Notes: generated by a model from the sequence alone, not told the origin. A stretch of DNA of 64,000 nucleotides from Caulobacter sp. FWC2 (GCF_002742625.1 NZ_PEBF01000001.1:3286001-3350000); one strand, 5' to 3'. Counted from the stretch's first letter, positions 26,569-35,748 are shown. Made by a program: numbers and translations.

Positions 26569-26710
26569 CACCGTCGAACTGCCCGCCCGTACATACCCGC
26601 GGCCAGACCGCGTTAAGGTTTCCAGATGGCCGACCTCGGCCCCCCGCGTCAACGAAGGTAGCGTGAAGGGCGAACCCTCCCGCGTCTCCTGAAGACGTTT
26701 TCCAACAACA

Positions 26711-26736
26711 GGAACCCGCAAGCCACACCGTCGGTT
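26711..26736 (+). promoter_or_regulatory. Possible general-stress (EcfG/SigT-type) promoter
   Basis: GGAAC at 26711-26715 and GGTT at 26733-26736 are separated by 17 bases, close to the alphaproteobacterial EcfG consensus GGAAC-N16/17-CGTT. It would start transcription about 40 bases before the GH15 gene at 26781. The -10 matches three of four bases, so it is tentative. Confidence 0.35.
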
Positions 26737-26780
26737 TCATTCAAAACGGGGACCGCCGGAAAACGAACCGGCCAAAGGCG

Positions 26781-28592
26781 ATGGACAAGGCTTTGCATCA
26801 GAAGACTCTCGACCTGTATCCGATCGGCAATTGCGCCGTCAGCGCGTTGATCGACACCCACGGCCGCTTCGTCTGGGGCTGCGCCCCGCGCGTGGATTCC
26901 GATCCCGTGTTCAGCGCCCTGCTCGACAATGCCGACATCGAGGGCGTCGAGGCCAAGGGCGTCTGGGACGTGCAGGTCGATCGCCGGGCCGAGACGCGCC
27001 AGGGCTATCTGCGCAACACGCCGATCCTGCGCACCGAGATCGCCGACGAGGACGGGGCGCGGTTCGAGATCCTCGACTTCGCCCCCCGCTACCAGCAGTT
27101 CGGACGCACCTTCCGCCCCACCGCCTTCATCCGCCTGATCCGGCCGATCGTCGGCGTGGCCCGGATCACCCTGCGCCTGAGGCCCACCGCCGGCTGGGGC
27201 GCCAAGGTCGCCGAGCACACCTCGGGCTCCAACCACATCCGCTATCTGTGCTCGGACATGACCCTGCGCCTGACCACCGACGCGCCGGTCTCGCACATCC
27301 TGGAAGAGCGCACGTTCCGGCTGGAGCGGCCGATCGCCATGTATCTCGGGGCCGACGAGGGCTTCGACGCCAATATCGGCGCGACCTGTGAGCGGATGCT
27401 GCGCGAGACCGACGCTTACTGGAAGCACTGGGTGCGCGGCCTGGCCGTGCCGCTGGACTGGCAGACGGCGGTGATCCGCGCGGCCATCACCCTCAAGCTC
27501 TGCATGCACGAGGAGACGGGCGCCATCGTCGCGGCCCTGACCACCTCGATCCCCGAACACGCCGACAGCGGCCGCAACTGGGACTATCGCTACTGCTGGC
27601 TGCGCGACGCCTATTACGTGGTCCAGGCCCTGAACCGGCTGGGCGCGGTCGATATCCTGGAGAACTATCTGGGCTATCTGCGCAATATCGTCGACCGGGC
27701 CGGCGGCGGCCATATCCAGCCGCTGTTCGGGGTCGGCTTCGAGGAGGTGCTGACCGAGCGCTTCGCCCCCGACCTGCCCGGCTATCGCGGCATGGGCCCC
27801 GTCCGGGTGGGCAACCAGGCCTTCGAGCACATCCAGAACGACGTCTACGGCCAGATCGTCCTGTCGACCGTCCAGGCCTTCTTCGACGAGCGCCTGCTGC
27901 GCCCCGCCACGGTCGAGGACTTCGAAGCCCTGGAGCCTGTGGGCGAACGGGCCTTCCAGCTGCACGACCAGCCCGACGCCAGCCTGTGGGAGTTCCGGGG
28001 CCGGGCCAATGTTCACACCTACTCCTCGGCCATGTGCTGGGCAGCCTGCGACCGCCTGGGCAACGCCGCCGAGAAGCTGGGGCTGAAGGACAAGGCCGCC
28101 CTTTGGAACGGCCGCGCCGCCCAGGCGCGCAAGGTCATCGAGGATCGCGCCTGGAACGACGAGCTGGGCCGCTTCGCCGCCACCTTCGAGGGCGCCGAAC
28201 TGGACGCCTCCCTGCTGCAGCTCGTGGACCTGCGCTTCCACACAGCCGACGACCCGCGCAATGTCGCCACGCTGAAGGCGGTCGAGGACGGGCTGCGGCG
28301 CGGGGCTTATTTGCTGCGCTACGCCACCCCAGACGACTTCGGCTCGCCGCAGACGGCGTTCAACATCTGCACCTTCTGGCTGATCGAGGCCCTGCACATG
28401 TCCGGCCGCTCGGACGAGGCGCGCGCGCTGTTCGAGGACATGCTGTCGCGCCGCACCGGCGCGGGACTGCTGTCCGAGGACATCGGCTTCGCCGACGGCG
28501 AGCTGTGGGGCAACTATCCCCAGACCTATTCGCTAGTGGGCCTGATCAATTGCGCTGTGCTGCTGAGCCGTCCCTGGACGTCGGTCCGCTAG
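26781..28592 (+). CDS. GH15 glycoside hydrolase (glucoamylase/trehalase-like)
   Basis: A 603-residue cytoplasmic family 15 glycosidase with no signal peptide. It has an N-terminal beta domain (YPIGNCAVSALIDTHGRFVWGCAPR), then an alpha/alpha barrel with GRNWDYRYCWLRDAYYV near 267, WEFRGRANVHTYSSAMCWAACDR with the probable acid Glu near 402, and the closing block LLSEDIGFADGELWGNYPQTYSLVGLI with the second acidic residue. GH15 members include glucoamylases and true trehalases. The otsB-otsA genes 3 kb downstream in the same direction favour a role around trehalose or storage glucan turnover; substrate is not proven. Confidence 0.88.
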   Translation: MDKALHQKTLDLYPIGNCAVSALIDTHGRFVWGCAPRVDSDPVFSALLDNADIEGVEAKGVWDVQVDRRAETRQGYLRNTPILRTEIADEDGARFEILDFAPRYQQFGRTFRPTAFIRLIRPIVGVARITLRLRPTAGWGAKVAEHTSGSNHIRYLCSDMTLRLTTDAPVSHILEERTFRLERPIAMYLGADEGFDANIGATCERMLRETDAYWKHWVRGLAVPLDWQTAVIRAAITLKLCMHEETGAIVAALTTSIPEHADSGRNWDYRYCWLRDAYYVVQALNRLGAVDILENYLGYLRNIVDRAGGGHIQPLFGVGFEEVLTERFAPDLPGYRGMGPVRVGNQAFEHIQNDVYGQIVLSTVQAFFDERLLRPATVEDFEALEPVGERAFQLHDQPDASLWEFRGRANVHTYSSAMCWAACDRLGNAAEKLGLKDKAALWNGRAAQARKVIEDRAWNDELGRFAATFEGAELDASLLQLVDLRFHTADDPRNVATLKAVEDGLRRGAYLLRYATPDDFGSPQTAFNICTFWLIEALHMSGRSDEARALFEDMLSRRTGAGLLSEDIGFADGELWGNYPQTYSLVGLINCAVLLSRPWTSVR

Positions 28593-28683
28593 ACTTGCCG
28601 AGCCGTGTTGCGGCTTTGACATCCAGCCGTCACAACTCGCGGGCAACTGCGGAGCTGGGACGCTCGAAAATCGGAGACGCTCT

Positions 28684-31602
28684 TTGTTGAGCCGCAAACT
28701 GGCCTTGGCCGGCGCCCTGAGCTGTGTGGCCGCGAGCGCCCACGCTCAGGCGACCAAGCCCGCTGTCCCCGCCCCCGCCGAGCAACCCGCCAAGCCGGCC
28801 GCCAAGCCGCCCGTCACGCCCGAAGACCTCGACACCGAGGTCGAGGCCGTCACCATCACGGCCAGCGGCAAGGCCTATGGCGCGGTGATGGGCGACATCC
28901 CGCCGGAAGAGACCTTCAGCGCCGCCGACGTGCGGTCGTTCGGGGTCTCGTCGATCACCGACCTGCTGACCGAGCTGACGCCCCAGACCACCAGCGGCCT
29001 GGGCGGCGATCCGGTCGTGCTGCTGAATGGCCGCCGAATCTCCGGCATGGGCGAGATCCGCGACATCCCGACCGAGGCCATCCAGCGCGTCGAGATCCTG
29101 CCCGAGGAGGTCGCGCTCAAATACGGCTACTCGGCCGACCAGAAGGTCGTGAACGTCGTGCTGCGCCAGCGCTTCCGCGCCGCCACGGTCGAGGGTCAGG
29201 TCGGCGGCTCCACGGCGGGCGGCCAGCTCAGCGAGATGGGCAACTACAGCCGCCTGCAGCTGAACCGCCAGGGCCGCACCAACATCGCGGTGAAGGTGCA
29301 GAACAGCGACCGGCTGCTGGAAAGCGACCGCGACCTGATCAGCCGCACCGACAGCGGCCTCTATGACCTGGTGGGCAATATCGGCCCCGCCCTGCCCGGC
29401 GCGACGCAGATCGACCCGGCCTTCAGCGCCCTGGTCGGAACGCCCGTCACCGTGGCCGGCGTGCCGGGCTCGGCGGCCAGCGGTCGCCCTGCCCTGTCGG
29501 CCTTCGCACCGAACGTGGCCAACACCAGCGACCTTTCGGACAGCCGCACCCTGCTGCCCGAAAACCAGCAGCTGAGCATCAACAGCGTCACCAACCGCTA
29601 CATCCTCGACAATGTCTCGGCGACCTTGAACCTGGGCCTGACCGCCTCCCGCAGCAATTCGCTGCTGGGCCCGGCGCGGGCGCGGTTGCTGATCCCCGCC
29701 GGCGATCCGTTCTCGCCGTTCAGCCAGACCGTGGCGCTGTATCGCTATCTGGGCGAGCTGGCGCCGCTGGAACAGACCAACCAAAACCTCGCGGGTCACG
29801 CCGGGTTCACCCTGAACCGCGACACCGAGACCCTGCGCCTGTCGCTGACCGGCAATTATGACCACGCGATCAGCAAGACGCAGACGGACCGGAGCGCGGA
29901 CCTGACCGGCGTCCAGACCCGCCTGACGGCGCTGGATCCGACCCTGAACCCGTTCGCGCCGCTATCGGGCCTGTCCCTGACGCAAGACCGCGCCCGCTCG
30001 ACCACCGACACGGCGGACCTGCAGTTCGTCGCCAACGGCGCGCTCGCCAAGCTCAAGGCCGGGGATCTGTCGACCACTTTCAAGCTGGGCGTCAGCGGCA
30101 CGAAGCTGGACGCCAGGTCGTTCCGCAACGGCGTTGAGGCCGACAGCGATCAGTCGCGCGGCGATATCAGCACCCAGGTCAGCTTCGACCTGCCGCTGGC
30201 CAGCCGGCGCAAGGGCGTGCGGGCCGGGATCGGCGACCTGTCCGCCAACCTCAACCTGGCCGCACGCCAGGTCTCGGACTTCGGGACCCTGACCACGCTC
30301 GGCGGCGGCCTGAACTGGTCGCCGGTCAAGCCAGTCAGCTTCATCGTCTCGATGACCCGCCAGGAGAACGCCCCCAGCATCGCCCAGTTGGGCAATCCGC
30401 TGGTCACCACCCCGAACGCCCAGGTCTTCGACTATGTGCGCGGGGTCAGCGTCAACCTCACCCGCGTCAGCGGCGGCAATCCCAACCTGCGGGCCGAGGA
30501 GCGCAACGTCCTGAAGCTGGGCGCCAGCTTCAAGCCCGAGAAGATCCAGGGCCTGTCCCTCACCGCCAACTACACCCGCACCCGCATCGACAACCCGGTG
30601 GCCGGCTTCCCGGCCGCGACGGCGGCGGTCGAGGCGGCCTTCCCCGACCGATTCACGCGCGACGCCGACGGAAACCTGACCCGCATCGACAGCCGCCCGG
30701 TCAACTTCGCCAAGCGCGAGAGCGAGCAGATTCGCTGGGGCCTGAACTTCTCGCGCCAGATCGGCAAGACCCCGCCCCCGCCGCCCGGCGGCTGGCGCGA
30801 ACGGCAAGGCGGCGGCCAAGGCGTCGGCGGGCAGCGTCAGGACGGATCGACCGTTCCTGGCGCCGAGCTGCTGCGTCGCTCGCCTGGCGGCGCCACGGGC
30901 GAACCCACCCGGGCGCCGCAACCTGACGACCAGGCACAAAACCAGCAACCGCAGCAGAACCCGCCCGCCCAGACCGGCGAGGAGCCGTCGCGCCCGACCT
31001 TCGGCGACCGGGGCGGCGGCGGCGATGGTCCCCGCTTCGGCGGTGGTGATGGCGGCGGCGGGCGCGGCGGTGGCGGCGGCTTCGGCGGCCGGGGCGGCGG
31101 CGGCAATCCGCGCGCCACGCGGCTGCAGTTGGCGCTGTTCCACACCCTCCACCTGCGCGAGCGGGTGACCATCGCCGACGGCGTTCCGGCGCTCGACCTG
31201 CTGGACGGCGACGTCCTGGGCTCGGGCGGCGGCCAGCCGCGCAACGAGGTCGAGGCCCAGGCGGGGATCACCCGCTACGGCCTGGGCGCGCGCGTCTCGG
31301 CCAACTGGCAGAGCGCCACCCACGTCCGCGCGGGCCTGGGCGGAGCGTCGACCGATCTGGACTTCTCGGACCTGGCGACGATCAACCTGCGCCTGTTCGC
31401 CGATCTGGGCGTGCGGCGAGAGCTGGTCCAGGCGCACCCGATCCTGCGAGGGACGCGCCTGACGTTCGCGATCAACAACCTGTTCGACCAACAGCAGACC
31501 GTGCGCGACGCCACCGGCGCGGTCCCCCTGACCTACCAGCCCGACTACCTGAACCCGCGCGGTCGAGTCGTGTCGTTCAACGTCCGTAAGCTGCTGTTCT
31601 AG
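28684..31602 (+). CDS. TonB-dependent receptor-like outer-membrane protein with Gly/Pro-rich insert
   Basis: A 972-residue outer-membrane protein. It has a signal peptide (SRKLALAGALSCVAASAHAQ), a Pro/Ala linker, a plug domain at about 60-170 (DLLTELTPQTTSGLGGDPVVLLNGRRISGMGEIRDIPTEAIQRVEIL) and a barrel ending VVSFNVRKLLF. Residues about 695-808 are an unusual Pro-, Gln/Asn- and then Gly/Arg-rich low-complexity insert, including Gly-only runs, just before the last strands. The start is TTG 28684 or the next TTG 28687, with GGAG upstream; no ATG fits. It sits between GH15 and otsB, so it splits the trehalose-related genes. Cargo is unknown. Confidence 0.85.
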   Translation: MLSRKLALAGALSCVAASAHAQATKPAVPAPAEQPAKPAAKPPVTPEDLDTEVEAVTITASGKAYGAVMGDIPPEETFSAADVRSFGVSSITDLLTELTPQTTSGLGGDPVVLLNGRRISGMGEIRDIPTEAIQRVEILPEEVALKYGYSADQKVVNVVLRQRFRAATVEGQVGGSTAGGQLSEMGNYSRLQLNRQGRTNIAVKVQNSDRLLESDRDLISRTDSGLYDLVGNIGPALPGATQIDPAFSALVGTPVTVAGVPGSAASGRPALSAFAPNVANTSDLSDSRTLLPENQQLSINSVTNRYILDNVSATLNLGLTASRSNSLLGPARARLLIPAGDPFSPFSQTVALYRYLGELAPLEQTNQNLAGHAGFTLNRDTETLRLSLTGNYDHAISKTQTDRSADLTGVQTRLTALDPTLNPFAPLSGLSLTQDRARSTTDTADLQFVANGALAKLKAGDLSTTFKLGVSGTKLDARSFRNGVEADSDQSRGDISTQVSFDLPLASRRKGVRAGIGDLSANLNLAARQVSDFGTLTTLGGGLNWSPVKPVSFIVSMTRQENAPSIAQLGNPLVTTPNAQVFDYVRGVSVNLTRVSGGNPNLRAEERNVLKLGASFKPEKIQGLSLTANYTRTRIDNPVAGFPAATAAVEAAFPDRFTRDADGNLTRIDSRPVNFAKRESEQIRWGLNFSRQIGKTPPPPPGGWRERQGGGQGVGGQRQDGSTVPGAELLRRSPGGATGEPTRAPQPDDQAQNQQPQQNPPAQTGEEPSRPTFGDRGGGGDGPRFGGGDGGGGRGGGGGFGGRGGGGNPRATRLQLALFHTLHLRERVTIADGVPALDLLDGDVLGSGGGQPRNEVEAQAGITRYGLGARVSANWQSATHVRAGLGGASTDLDFSDLATINLRLFADLGVRRELVQAHPILRGTRLTFAINNLFDQQQTVRDATGAVPLTYQPDYLNPRGRVVSFNVRKLLF

Positions 31603-31610
31603 CGACGTCT

Positions 31611-31746
31611 GCGCCCCCTCCGTCACGCTGCGTGCCCGCAGCGCGCCACCTCCCCCGTTTCCCGGGTGAGGGAGGAAGAGACCTCTCCTGCCCCGCTTGC
31701 GGGGGAGGTGGCGCGGCGCCGATAGGCGACGTGACGGAGGGGGCGC
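31611..31746. repeat. Nested 136-bp palindromic repeat
   Basis: Outer arms GCGCCCCCTCCGTCAC (31611-31626) and its exact complement (31731-31746) enclose a second perfect 15-bp pair, GCGCCACCTCCCCCG (31643-31657) with its complement at 31700-31714. It begins 9 bases after the receptor stop codon and ends 122 bases before otsB. It could stop transcription and insulate otsB-otsA. Confidence 0.8.
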
Positions 31747-31868
31747 TCCCCCTCCGCCCGCCCGCAATCAGCGACGCAAAATCCCGTGAGCTTCACCGCC
31801 TCGCGGGATCGAACCGGGCCTTCCGGCGTTCTTGGCGCATGTTGCTTATTGATGAGGGGGTTCTCGCC

Positions 31869-32663
31869 ATGACCGCGGCTCACACGGTCTCGCGCCTGGA
31901 ATCTGTCGATCTCGCGCCCCCGCCTATCGCGTTGCCGCGCCGATCGGCGCTGTTTCTCGACCTCGACGGCACGCTGGCGCCGATCATGCCGCGTCCCGAC
32001 GACGTGGGTCCCGATCCACGCCGCGCGCGGGTCCTGGCGCGTCTGCGCGACGCGTTGGATGACCGCGTGGCGGTGGTCAGCGGCCGGGCCCTGACCAATC
32101 TCGACTACATCCTGGACGGCGCCATTCCAGCGATCGGCGCCGTTCACGGCCTGGTGCGCCGCAGCGCCGATGGCCAGGTGGTCGAGCGCGAGCCCCACGC
32201 CGGCCTGGCCGACGCCCGCCGCATCCTGGTCGAGCTGGCGCACTGCGAGCGCGGCCTGCTGTTCGAGGACAAGGGCCTGTCCGTCGCCCTGCACTACCGC
32301 AACGCCCCCGCCTGCGCCGAGGCGGTGATCGAGGCCGGCGAGCGCCTGTCGCAGTCCACCGGCCTTGTCCTGCAGCTGGGCGACATGGTCGTCGAACTGC
32401 GCACGCCCGGCGCCGACAAGGGGGCGGCCGTGACCGCCTTTCTGCGCGAGGCCCCGTTCCTGGGATCGACGCCGATCTTCGTCGGCGACGACCTCACCGA
32501 CGAGGACGGCTTCGCCGCCGTCAACCGCCTGGGCGGGTTCGGCGTCCTGGTCGGCGCGCCCCGCCCGACGGAGGCCCGCTATCACCTCAAGGACACCAAG
32601 GCCGTGTTCACCTGGCTGGAGGGCCTCGCCGCGCCCCAAGGTGCTGTCGAGGTCACCGCATGA
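31869..32663 (+). CDS. otsB: Trehalose-6-phosphate phosphatase
   Basis: A 264-residue HAD-superfamily phosphatase that makes trehalose from trehalose-6-phosphate. Motif I is FLDLDGTLAPI near 38 (DxDGT), motif II VVSGR near 72, and motif IV FVGDDLTDEDGF near 208. I chose ATG 31869 because GAGGGGG lies eight bases upstream; an ATG at 31839 in frame is possible. Its stop codon overlaps the otsA start (ATGA at 32660-32663), so the pair is translationally coupled. Trehalose is an osmotic and desiccation protectant. Confidence 0.92.
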   Translation: MTAAHTVSRLESVDLAPPPIALPRRSALFLDLDGTLAPIMPRPDDVGPDPRRARVLARLRDALDDRVAVVSGRALTNLDYILDGAIPAIGAVHGLVRRSADGQVVEREPHAGLADARRILVELAHCERGLLFEDKGLSVALHYRNAPACAEAVIEAGERLSQSTGLVLQLGDMVVELRTPGADKGAAVTAFLREAPFLGSTPIFVGDDLTDEDGFAAVNRLGGFGVLVGAPRPTEARYHLKDTKAVFTWLEGLAAPQGAVEVTA

Positions 32664-34138
32664 GCCGGCTGATCGTCGTTTCCAACCGCGTCAATCCGCC
32701 GAACCCGGCGGAGGGCGGCGAAGGCAGCGTCGGGGGCCTGGCCATGGCCCTGGCCGCGGCCCTGCGCGAATATTCCGGCATCTGGTTCGGCTGGAGCGGC
32801 AAGACCATCCCGGAGTTCACCGGTCAGCTGAACATGCAGCGGATCGAGGGCGTCACGGTCGCCACCGTCGACCTCGAGGAGACCGACTACCAGGAGTATT
32901 ACAACGGCTACGCCAACAAGACGCTGTGGCCGCTATTCCACTATCGCGTCGACCTGACCGCCTATGACCGCTCGTTCGGCGAGGGCTATGACCGGGTCAA
33001 CAAGCGCTTCGCCGAGACCCTGCTGCCGCTGATCGAGCCGGACGACATCGTCTGGGTCCACGACTACCACCTGATCCCGGTCGCCCGGGAGCTGCGGCGG
33101 ATGGGCGTGACCAACCGGATCGGCTTCTTCCTGCACATCCCCTGGCCGGCCCATCAGCTGGTCACCACCCTGCCGCGCCACAAGGCGCTGGTGGAGGCGC
33201 TGTTCCACTACGACCTGATCGGCTTCCAGACCGAGGAGTCGCTCCAGGCCTTCGAGGGCTACGTGTTCTCGGAGGTAAACGGCCGCAAGAACGAGCGCGG
33301 CGAACTGGTCGCCTTCGGCCAGCGCACCTGCGCCGCCGCCTTCCCGATCGGCGTCGACGCGGCCGACTTCGCCCAGATCGTCCAGGGCGAGAACGCCCGC
33401 AAGGTCTACGACCGGATGATGGCCCACAGCGTCTTCCGCAAGATGATCGTCGGCGTCGATCGCCTGGACTATTCCAAAGGACTGGAAGAGCGGCTGATCG
33501 GCTTCGAGCGGTTCCTGCACGACCATCCGGACATGGTGCGCGACGTCATGCTGCTGCAGATCGCCCCGATCTCGCGCGACGAGGTCGAGGCCTATCAGGA
33601 TCTGCGCGCGCGGCTGGACGGCCTGATCGGCCGGATCAACGGCGCCTATGCCGAGATGGACTCCACGCCGATCCGCTATGTGAACCGCTCCTATCGCCGC
33701 GACGAGCTAGCCGGGATCTACCGCGCCAGCCGCGCGGCCCTAGTCACACCCCTGCGCGACGGCATGAACCTGGTGGCCAAGGAATATGTCGCGGCCCAGA
33801 ACCCGGACGATCCCGGCGTGCTGATCCTGTCACGCTTCGCCGGCGCGGCGCGGCAGATGAAGGACGCCCTGATCATCAACCCCAACAGCCCGGAGGAGAT
33901 CTCCGACGCGCTGGAGCGGGCCTTGTCGATGGAGCTGCCCGAACGCCGGCGCCGCTGGGAAGCGCTGTTCGACAATGTCAGCCGCGAGGACGTCACCGCC
34001 TGGCGCGACGACTTCGTCACCGCCTTGCGCGCGCGGCCGGGACCGGATGGGGATAAACCTGAAAAGCCGGTGCTGACGCTGGACGTGGCGGCCAAGGCGC
34101 TGAAGGCCGGGCCTGAAGCGAGCGCGATGCGGGCTTAG
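32660..34138 (+). CDS. otsA: Trehalose-6-phosphate synthase
   Basis: A 492-residue GT20 glycosyltransferase joining UDP-glucose and glucose-6-phosphate. The N-terminal loop is NRVNPPNPAEGGEGSVGGLA, followed by WFGWSGK, VWVHDYHLIPVARELR, GFFLHIPWPA, VGVDRLDYSKGLEERL near 265 with the UDP-glucose Arg and Lys, and RDGMNLVAKEYVA near 363. Length is normal for the family. It starts inside the otsB stop codon. Confidence 0.95.
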   Translation: MSRLIVVSNRVNPPNPAEGGEGSVGGLAMALAAALREYSGIWFGWSGKTIPEFTGQLNMQRIEGVTVATVDLEETDYQEYYNGYANKTLWPLFHYRVDLTAYDRSFGEGYDRVNKRFAETLLPLIEPDDIVWVHDYHLIPVARELRRMGVTNRIGFFLHIPWPAHQLVTTLPRHKALVEALFHYDLIGFQTEESLQAFEGYVFSEVNGRKNERGELVAFGQRTCAAAFPIGVDAADFAQIVQGENARKVYDRMMAHSVFRKMIVGVDRLDYSKGLEERLIGFERFLHDHPDMVRDVMLLQIAPISRDEVEAYQDLRARLDGLIGRINGAYAEMDSTPIRYVNRSYRRDELAGIYRASRAALVTPLRDGMNLVAKEYVAAQNPDDPGVLILSRFAGAARQMKDALIINPNSPEEISDALERALSMELPERRRRWEALFDNVSREDVTAWRDDFVTALRARPGPDGDKPEKPVLTLDVAAKALKAGPEASAMRA

Positions 34139-34147
34139 CCGAAACCG

Positions 34148-34272
34148 TTTTCCCCGGCGAACGCCGGGGCCCAGATACCAGAACGCCCGCAGTCTGGTCA
34201 GGATCGCGGGCGTTTCTGCATGCGCCTCACAGCCGTACGATCTGGGTCCCGGCCTTCGCCGGGAAGATCGGC
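34148..34272. repeat. Palindromic repeat between otsA and the BlaI-type gene
   Basis: CCCCGGCG-AAC-GCCGGGG and then CCAGAT at one end is mirrored by ATCTGGG and CCCGGCC-TTCG-CCGGG at the other, with an inner pair AACGCCCG / CGGGCGTT. It lies between convergent genes and could end both transcripts. Confidence 0.7.
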
Positions 34273-34280
34273 GGTGGGGA

Positions 34281-34646
34281 TTACTTCTCCGCCATCCCGT
34301 CGATCAGCGTCTTCAGCTTCTCCACCTCATCGGCGCGCAGCGGGCGGTGCTGGGCGAAGTGGCTGATCAGCGGGGCCAGCTGGCCTTCGAACAGGCGGTC
34401 CAGCAGGCCCTGGCTTTCGGAATGGACATAGGCGCTGCGGTCGATCAGCGGCCGATAGCCGTGCTTGCCATCGGCGCGCTCGGACTTGATCGCCTTCTTC
34501 TTCAGCAAGCGGTTGATCAGCGTCTTGACGGTGGCCTCGCCCCAGTCCTGGGACGCGCCGACCTCGGCCACCAGGTCGTCAGCCGACATCGGCTGGCGGC
34601 GCCAGAGGGCTTCCATGACATGCGCTTCGGCGGCGGTGATGTGCAT
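34281..34646 (-). CDS. BlaI/MecI/CopY-family transcriptional repressor
   Basis: A 121-residue winged-helix repressor. It begins ITAAEAHVMEALWRRQPMSADDLVAEVG, has the recognition part WGEATVKTLINRLLKKKAIKSER, and ends with the helical dimerisation tail. In beta-lactam systems the partner is the membrane sensor-protease BlaR1, but none is adjacent. A TTAC-ATCC-GTAA palindrome lies five bases before the ATG. Its target could be itself and unlinked genes such as copper or beta-lactamase loci. Confidence 0.85.
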   Translation of the reverse strand: MHITAAEAHVMEALWRRQPMSADDLVAEVGASQDWGEATVKTLINRLLKKKAIKSERADGKHGYRPLIDRSAYVHSESQGLLDRLFEGQLAPLISHFAQHRPLRADEVEKLKTLIDGMAEK

Positions 34647-34651
34647 GACAC

Positions 34652-34663
34652 TTACATCCGTAA
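34652..34663. promoter_or_regulatory. Putative autoregulatory operator of the BlaI-type gene
   Basis: TTAC-ATCC-GTAA, directly upstream of the start codon. Its TACA half resembles BlaI/MecI sites (TACA/TGTA). It is short and tentative. Confidence 0.35.
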
Positions 34664-34809
34664 TTCATCGGGGACGCTATACCCGCTATTACGCGTGTCA
34701 AGCCGCGTCTGGCGCGTAGCTCTGGGGGAGGCCCGCCAGCAGGGGCTCGGGCTGGATCAGCTCGGGCGCCGCCGCGCGTGTCACGTCGACGTTCGCGCCT
34801 CATTGTCAA

Positions 34810-34824
34810 TGACACCGGTTTCCA
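34810..34824 (+). promoter_or_regulatory. Uronate-type LacI operator before the hydratase-transporter pair
   Basis: TGACACCGGTTTCCA, a palindrome centred on CCGG. The left half TGACACC is identical to the sites at 50678 and 58329. It lies 77 bases before the hydratase GTG. Confidence 0.65.
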
Positions 34825-34900
34825 CTAGAGACTCCCCAAACCTGTGACCATGGCCCGCCAAGCGGGACCTGTGCCGAATATGCGAGGGAGGACTAGCGGC

Positions 34901-35725
34901 GTGACCGTTTCTGAGGCCGATAGCGAGGTTTTCGCCCCCGCGGCCATTGCTCCCCAATTCGTCAAGGCCCGCCAAGAGGGCGTCAGCGTCCCCGGCTATC
35001 CGGGCGGGGTGATTCCCTCGACCATGGCCGAAGGCTACGCCGTCCAGGATCTGGCCATCGCCGCCTGGCCGGACGAGCTGGTCGGCTGGAAGGTCGGCCT
35101 GGTGCCGCCGCAGCATCGCGAGCGCCTGGGCGTCGACCGCCTGGCCGGCTGCATCTTCAAGTCCAAGGTCCAGGACGCCTCGACCGACGGCCAGCCTAAT
35201 AAATTCCGCGCTATCGACGGCGGCTTCTGCGCCGTCGAGGCCGAGTTCATCGTCCGCCTGGGCAAGGACGCGCCCGCCGACAAGACTCAGTGGACCGCCG
35301 AAGAGGCCGCCGAGTATGTCGGCGAACTGCTGGTCGGCGTCGAGATCGCCGGCAGCCCGCTGAAGACCATCAACGCCCTGGGCCCGACGGTCGTGGCCTC
35401 GGACTTCGGCAACAACGATGGTCAGATCATTGGTCAGGCCATTTCCAACTGGCGTGACATCGCCTGGGAGGATATGCCGGTCGAGACCATCATCAACGGC
35501 AAGTCGCTGGGCACGGCCTCGGCCGCGACCATCCCCGGCTCTCCGCTGGCCGCCCTGGCCTTCCTGCTCGGAACGGTCGCCGCGCGCGGCAAGCCGCTGA
35601 AGAAGGGCATGATCGTCACCACCGGCGCCACCACCGGCATCCACGACGTGGTCGCCGGCGATGTCGCCCATGTAAGCTTCGGCCCGTACGGAACCGTGGA
35701 CTGCATCGCCGTCCCGGCCAAATAA
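34901..35725 (+). CDS. FAH-family 2-keto-4-pentenoate hydratase-like enzyme
   Basis: A 274-residue protein of the fumarylacetoacetase/2-keto-4-pentenoate hydratase family. Conserved features include WKVGLVPPQHRERLGVDRLAGCIF, the acidic metal-binding block GFCAVEAEFIVRLG near 103, GVEIAGSPLKTINALG, and the closing KKGMIVTTGATTGIHDVVAGD. Hydratases of this fold act on 2-keto-enoic acids, and relatives dehydrate 2-keto-3-deoxy sugar acids. I chose GTG 34901 with GAGGGAGG upstream. It is 23 bases before a hexuronate-type transporter and behind a uronate-type operator, so I infer a role in sugar acid breakdown rather than aromatic degradation. Confidence 0.8.
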   Translation: MTVSEADSEVFAPAAIAPQFVKARQEGVSVPGYPGGVIPSTMAEGYAVQDLAIAAWPDELVGWKVGLVPPQHRERLGVDRLAGCIFKSKVQDASTDGQPNKFRAIDGGFCAVEAEFIVRLGKDAPADKTQWTAEEAAEYVGELLVGVEIAGSPLKTINALGPTVVASDFGNNDGQIIGQAISNWRDIAWEDMPVETIINGKSLGTASAATIPGSPLAALAFLLGTVAARGKPLKKGMIVTTGATTGIHDVVAGDVAHVSFGPYGTVDCIAVPAK

Positions 35726-35748
35726 GAAGACCATAAGGGGAAGGACGC

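Noticed and set aside
29962..31767. A 601-codon minus-strand open frame opposite the third receptor
   Set aside because: Low-complexity antisense frame running through the Gly-rich insert; no start signal or family.
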